Shown here: positions 59,986 through 64,000 of the stretch, piece by piece | Position numbering within the stretch: the first letter of the stretch is position 1 | Layout: the number at the start of each line of letters is the position of its first letter | Assembly (NCBI GenBank): GCA_947629895.1 | Contig: CANRFP010000001.1 | Coordinates: 1 to 64,000 of the forward strand | Source: an uncultured Clostridia bacterium | Lineage (GTDB): Bacteria; Bacillota_A; Clostridia; Christensenellales; UBA1242 | Direction of reading: 5' to 3' | DNA: 64,000 nucleotides | The notes under the pieces: generated by a model | Told to the model about the DNA's origin: nothing | The model's input: the letters and a program-made list of their open reading frames with translations, nothing else | The model's database searches: none | Program-made: the position numbers and the translations under genes

Positions 59986-60687
59986 ATGTTAAAGTTTAAA
60001 AAAATCAAAGTTTTTCCAAAGCACATCGCTTTTATTATGGATGGAAATCGCAGATGGGCAAAGGAGCGTGGGCTTGACAAAATGCTTGGGCACAGGCAGG
60101 GCGCAATTGCGTTAAAAAACATTGTTTTGGCTCTTGCAGAGATTGAAGAAATCAAATTTGCGTCCTTCTTTGCCTTTTCAACTGAAAATTGGAAGAGGTC
60201 GAAAGAGGAAATTGACGGCTTGTTTGATATTGTAACGCAGTTTGCCGATGAAAATGAAAATCTTTTCGATGACAAAAACATCAAACTTGTTGCAATGGGC
60301 GATTTGAGCAAATTCCCTTCCAAAATGAAAGAAACAATTTTGAGAGGGGTTGAGCGCACAAAAAACAACACGGGGCTTGTGGTGAATTTGGCATTGAACT
60401 ATGGTGGGCGAGATGACATTGTTCAGGCGGTGAATAACGCGCTTGAAAAAGGTGAAAAAATAACAGAGAAATCAATAGAAGAAAACCTTTATTCCTATCC
60501 TTCGCCAGACATCGACTTTTTGATTCGCACAAGTGGTGAAATGAGGGTGTCAAATTTCATGCTTTATCAAATGGCTTACAGCGAATTTTATTTCACAAAA
60601 ACCTATTGGCCAGACTTTGACAAAAAACAACTTTACAAAGCACTTTTGGATTATTCAAAAAGAAACAGAAGATTTGGAGGCAAATAA
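59986..60687 (+). CDS. uppS: undecaprenyl diphosphate synthase
   Basis: 233 residues, cis-prenyltransferase making the lipid carrier of cell-wall synthesis. HIAFIMDGNRRWAKERG (about residues 11-27) carries the catalytic Asp and substrate Arg, and IDFLIRTSGEMRVSNFM the second motif. ATG 59986 is taken with TAAGGTGG before it; a GTG at 59980 is in frame. The stop overlaps the cdsA ATG by 1 nt. Confidence 0.96.
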   Translation: MLKFKKIKVFPKHIAFIMDGNRRWAKERGLDKMLGHRQGAIALKNIVLALAEIEEIKFASFFAFSTENWKRSKEEIDGLFDIVTQFADENENLFDDKNIKLVAMGDLSKFPSKMKETILRGVERTKNNTGLVVNLALNYGGRDDIVQAVNNALEKGEKITEKSIEENLYSYPSPDIDFLIRTSGEMRVSNFMLYQMAYSEFYFTKTYWPDFDKKQLYKALLDYSKRNRRFGGK

Positions 60688-61649
60688 TGAAAAAAAAGGT
60701 TTATTCATCAATAGCGGTTGTTATCACACTTGCACTTTTGTTTGTGCTTAAAATTTTTGTGAGCGACTATTTCTTTGATGCGCTTTTTGGCATTTTGGCG
60801 TGCTATGGCACTTTTGAAATGTCAAAACTGTTAACAAAAATGGGCAGATTTAACTTTCACTTTGTGGCAGTTTTCTTTCCTGTGCTTGTGTTTAGTATGA
60901 ATTTGATTGGCGTTCAAATTGCGGCAAATTCAAACAACTTCTTTTGGATTTTATACACATTTTTAATTGACATTGGCCTTATGCTTTTGGTTGCGCTTGG
61001 ACTGTTTTTGTATCAACTGATTTTTAAAAAGAAAACACTAAACGAAATCTCTGTTCGTGATATAAAAAACATTTCCGTTGCAAATTTTGCCTTTAAAAAG
61101 GCTTTGAACACACTTATTGCTTTTGCTTATCCTTCGTTTTTCTTGCTGTTTTTTGTGTTCGTCAACCACTTCAATGTGTTGCCACTCAGAAAATTGAGCG
61201 GGCTGACAAGCGATTTCTCAACTTTTGTGCTTATAACAACTTTCCTAATTCCAATTTTAACAGACACTTTTGCCATGCTGACGGGCTCGCTTATCGGGGG
61301 CAAAAAACTTTGTCCTAAAATAAGCCCAAACAAAACAATTTCGGGCGCTGTGGGAGGAACTTGCTGGTGCGTGCTTTTTTCGGCTTGTTTCTATCTTATT
61401 TGCGGCTGCATTGAAAGTTTTGCACCTTTAATGGAAATATTGCCTATATGGATGTATTTGATTATTGTCTTTTTAGGCTCAATAGTTGCACAACTTGGCG
61501 ACATATTTGAAAGTTTCATCAAACGCCGTGCAAATGTTAAGGACAGCGGCAAATTCCTGCCAGGACATGGCGGCTGCCTTGACAGAATTGACAGCCACAT
61601 TTTCGTTGCAACATACATCTTGATTGCTTTCTGGATTTTTGCAATTTAA
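60687..61649 (+). CDS. cdsA: phosphatidate cytidylyltransferase
   Basis: 320 residues, about eight transmembrane helices. Makes CDP-diacylglycerol for phospholipid synthesis. C-terminal signature spans SFIKRRANVKDSGKFLPGHG and GCLDRIDS. Coupled to uppS. dxr, which often follows cdsA, is absent; rseP comes next at 31 nt. Confidence 0.95.
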   Translation: MKKKVYSSIAVVITLALLFVLKIFVSDYFFDALFGILACYGTFEMSKLLTKMGRFNFHFVAVFFPVLVFSMNLIGVQIAANSNNFFWILYTFLIDIGLMLLVALGLFLYQLIFKKKTLNEISVRDIKNISVANFAFKKALNTLIAFAYPSFFLLFFVFVNHFNVLPLRKLSGLTSDFSTFVLITTFLIPILTDTFAMLTGSLIGGKKLCPKISPNKTISGAVGGTCWCVLFSACFYLICGCIESFAPLMEILPIWMYLIIVFLGSIVAQLGDIFESFIKRRANVKDSGKFLPGHGGCLDRIDSHIFVATYILIAFWIFAI

Positions 61650-61680
61650 CAAAAGACCAACACTGCTTTAAAGGATTTTT

Positions 61681-62805
61681 ATGATTGCTTTGTATATTTT
61701 GCTTGCCATTGTTGTGCTGCTTTTTATGGTGCTTGTTCACGAATTTGGGCATTATGTGGTGGGCAAACTTCTAAAATTTAAAATTACCGAATTTTCGGTT
61801 GGTTTTGGCTTTCCAATCTTTTCCAAAAGAAGCAAGAAAACCGGCGAAAAGTTTTCTTTTCGTATTTTTCCACTTGGGGGATATTGCTCTTTTTATGGCG
61901 AGGACGATGATGGCGATGCCGCAAATCCTGAGGCATTTAACAATCAAAAACCTTGGAAAAGAATTTTGGTGTTTTTTGCCGGCGTGACTTTCAATTTTCT
62001 CACGGCAATAATTTTTTCTTGGATTTTGCTTTGCACAACGGGCTATGATGTGAAGGAAATTGCACGATATAATCCTGATTATGCAAACAATTTTCAGGTG
62101 GGCGATGTTATCACGCATATAAACGGAACAAAAGTTGATTTTGCTTTTGGCGAAAACTTAATTCCAATGATTGAAAACCAAAAAAGTCAAGCAGAAAAAG
62201 TTTATAAAGAGTATTATGAAACGCATGAAAACTCTTTTGAAGGATTGGAAAACCGAACTTTTTCAATGACTGTTAAAAGAAACGGAAAGAGCCAAACCTT
62301 TGAGGTTACGCTTTATCCCGACACAATAACCGGAACAGACGGAAAAGTGGTTGTTGTGGCAATGACGGGCTTGGAAAGTGGCAGCAATGAGCCATCTTGT
62401 TTGAAAACGTATGTTTACAACGCTTGGGAGGGCTTTTGCCGTTCTTTTGAGGTGGCGTTTGGCTTTGCATGGGTTGTTTTGAAAAGCCTTTGGATGCTTA
62501 TAACTTTCCAAATTCCAATCACGCAAGTTGGGGGAACAATTTCAACTATTGCCGAAATGGCAACGCTCACTTCTCAAAATGCTGCAAACATGTTGGTTTT
62601 CATCCCTCTTATTGCCGCAAACCTAGCCGTGTTTAATATTTTGCCTTTCCCGGCACTTGACGGCTCGCACGTGGTGTTCACTCTCATTGAGTGGATTAGG
62701 GGAAAACCAATAAACAGAAGGGTGGAAAACGCAATCCACCTTGCCGGAATTTGCATTTTGCTTGGTTTTGTGATTATTGTGGATATATTGCACTTTGTTT
62801 TGTAA
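61681..62805 (+). CDS. rseP: RIP zinc metalloprotease RseP/RasP
   Basis: 374 residues, site-2 membrane protease that cuts anti-sigma factors and signal-peptide remnants. LVHEFGHYVVGK holds HExxH (about residues 20-24), a PDZ domain includes NNFQVGDVITHINGTKV (about 140-155), and FPALDGSHVVF carries the LDG third ligand. Four membrane helices. Operon with uppS and cdsA as in many Firmicutes. A different, SpoIVFB-type protease would be needed for pro-SigK. Confidence 0.95.
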   Translation: MIALYILLAIVVLLFMVLVHEFGHYVVGKLLKFKITEFSVGFGFPIFSKRSKKTGEKFSFRIFPLGGYCSFYGEDDDGDAANPEAFNNQKPWKRILVFFAGVTFNFLTAIIFSWILLCTTGYDVKEIARYNPDYANNFQVGDVITHINGTKVDFAFGENLIPMIENQKSQAEKVYKEYYETHENSFEGLENRTFSMTVKRNGKSQTFEVTLYPDTITGTDGKVVVVAMTGLESGSNEPSCLKTYVYNAWEGFCRSFEVAFGFAWVVLKSLWMLITFQIPITQVGGTISTIAEMATLTSQNAANMLVFIPLIAANLAVFNILPFPALDGSHVVFTLIEWIRGKPINRRVENAIHLAGICILLGFVIIVDILHFVL

Positions 62806-62821
62806 TATGTTTTAAAAAATC

Positions 62822-62859
62822 TTGACAAACGGGCGGAATTATATTAGAATAAAACTATG
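62822..62859 (+). promoter_or_regulatory. polC promoter with +1 at the ATG (leaderless candidate)
   Basis: TTGACA (62822-62827), exact 17 bp, TAGAAT (62845-62850), 6 nt to ATG 62857; no Shine-Dalgarno. Very clear. Confidence 0.8.
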
Positions 62860-64000
62860 AATTTTGAGGAAGAGTTTTATTCGTCTTTTGGTGACAAATA
62901 CAGGCGCTTATCCCTTAAAAGTGTTGTGGTGAACAGAAAAAACGAAACCGCCACAATAACTTTTTTGTATCCTTCCACAACTGCCGAGATTTCGCCAGAG
63001 GAAAAGAAGGAAATAATTGACTTTTTTAAAGATAGACTTCCCTTTGAAAAACTTGCTTTGAAAGTTAAGTTTATGAAGGTTTATCTGGAAGAAAAATTGA
63101 TTTTAAAAGCCATTGAAACCTTTTTCCTTGAAAGATACAAACTTGTCAGCACATATTTAAAGCCAGAAAACATCAAAATTACAGTGGGCACGATTGATGT
63201 GGGCGTTGAGATTGAATTGAGTTCGCGCCTTAACAAATTTTTTGTTGAACACAACATCACAAGCGAACTTGCCAAATTTTTGCAAACCAATTTTTTAACT
63301 GAATTTATTGTCACCATAAAAGAAAACAGCCAAATTGTTGACGAAGTGGACATTGAAAATGTTGAAATAAAAACCTCTTTCACTGCTGTTAAAAGATATA
63401 AAGTTGAAGTTATCAAAGAATTTGTGGGAAAAGATTTTGTTACAAAACCAGAATATCTTTCAACTGTCAGACATCCAAAAGAGGGGGTTATCGTTGCCGG
63501 CTTTGTGAACAAAGTTGAGAGGCGTGATTTCCTCATCAAAAAAGGCAAACGTGAGGGCGAGCAGAAGGCGTATTTCACCTTTGAACTCAGTGACGACAAA
63601 GGCAAAATTGACTGCATCTATTTTTGCCCTAAAAAATATGAAAAACCTATGTCCGCACTTGAAGATTTTATGTATGTTTTGGCGCAGGGGGATGCCCGCT
63701 TAAACAAAATGGGCAAACTTTGCTTGTATGTTGAAAAGTTGGCATTGGCAAGCAAGATTGAAGAGGAAGAAAAGCCAAAAGAGATGGAATACACAGGCAA
63801 AGTTGTTGAGATTGAAAAACTTTCCGCTTTGGAACAAGACAATATGTTTGGAAATCGCGATAAATACAACCGCAAAATTATGGGCAAACAAATTGTTGTG
63901 TTTGATATTGAAACCACTGGACTAGACGACCAAAGCGACCAAATAATTGAACTTGGGGCGGTTAAAATTGACAATGGAAACATCATTGAAAAATTTTCAA
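62857..64000 (+). CDS. polC: DNA polymerase III PolC, N-terminal part (runs off the window)
   Basis: 381 codons are visible and the frame is still open at 64000; PolC is normally about 1,400 residues. It is the replicative polymerase of low-GC Gram-positives. An N-terminal region and an OB-fold (GVIVAGFVNKVERRDFLIKK ... KAYFTFELSDDKGKIDCIYF) precede the start of the proofreading exonuclease IVVFDIETTGLDDQSDQIIE (about residues 347-366). Location right after rseP is the conserved Firmicutes order. It is likely leaderless. Confidence 0.94.
   Translation, partial: MNFEEEFYSSFGDKYRRLSLKSVVVNRKNETATITFLYPSTTAEISPEEKKEIIDFFKDRLPFEKLALKVKFMKVYLEEKLILKAIETFFLERYKLVSTYLKPENIKITVGTIDVGVEIELSSRLNKFFVEHNITSELAKFLQTNFLTEFIVTIKENSQIVDEVDIENVEIKTSFTAVKRYKVEVIKEFVGKDFVTKPEYLSTVRHPKEGVIVAGFVNKVERRDFLIKKGKREGEQKAYFTFELSDDKGKIDCIYFCPKKYEKPMSALEDFMYVLAQGDARLNKMGKLCLYVEKLALASKIEEEEKPKEMEYTGKVVEIEKLSALEQDNMFGNRDKYNRKIMGKQIVVFDIETTGLDDQSDQIIELGAVKIDNGNIIEKFS

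Overview
This window looks like a chromosomal segment of an AT-rich, endospore-forming, low-GC Gram-positive bacterium (Bacillota, Clostridia-like, probably an uncultivated gut or anaerobic lineage). The basis is spore genes (sigK, a spoVAC-AD-AE set, yunB, a spoVM-like peptide), a PolC-type replicative polymerase, an isoleucine T-box, a CadC/CadA-type metal module and TTGACA/TATAAT promoters. The standard code is used, with TGA as a stop. Placement below class is inference. I see no CRISPR array, rRNA operon, plasmid origin or intact prophage.

Layout. 1-3.3 kb: end of an unknown gene, then pta-ackA (acetate/ATP), rpmF and a short LRR-like protein. 3.4-9.6 kb: plsX-rnc-smc-ftsY operon. 9.6-17.4 kb: an SDR oxidoreductase, unsplit sigK, a DAC-domain-like protein with an altered motif, a thioredoxin-reductase-like enzyme, a spoVM-like micro-ORF, an unknown protein, rarA and an E2/CAT-like protein. 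17.4-23.2 kb: accessory block with a sigma-region-4-like regulator, an SH3 membrane protein, an orphan phage terminase large subunit and a large surface protein. 23.2-30.9 kb: repeat relics, an orphan NMT1-type lipoprotein, a DUF3592-like protein, a metallopeptidase, tRNA-Leu(AAG), a membrane-anchored subtilase and lemA. 30.9-37 kb: zinc-ribbon lipoprotein, spoVA operon, yunB, an unknown gene and a HEPN-CBS protein. 36.9-45.4 kb: T-box-ileS, ABC exporter, rRNA-type methyltransferase, pseudouridine synthase and pepF. 45.4-48.4 kb: two related secreted proteins separated by a hairpin-repeat array, the upstream one behind a promoter with a G10/C10 tract, and a Cys-rich micro-protein. 48.4-55 kb: tlyA, an SDR, a SHOCT protein, tadA, two CPBP proteases, rlmH and two unknown genes. 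55-64 kb: rpsB-tsf, an inserted cadC-cadA pair, frr-uppS-cdsA-rseP and the start of polC.

Most striking observations. (1) About twelve genes have a sigma-A-like -10 hexamer ending 6-7 nt (8 at most) before the start codon and no Shine-Dalgarno, which predicts leaderless mRNAs beside ordinary SD-led genes. (2) The secreted-protein gene ending at 47307 has a TTGACT...TATAAT promoter whose 20-nt spacer contains ten consecutive C, a likely phase-variation switch. (3) A tRNA-Leu with anticodon AAG coexists with tadA, suggesting inosine-34 decoding of leucine codons. (4) Two dispersed repeat families occur, one of hairpins with compensatory changes between variants (47.0-47.3 kb and 23.4 kb), one of 12-bp half-sites in three intergenic copies. 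All functional statements come from reading motifs; no database search was run.
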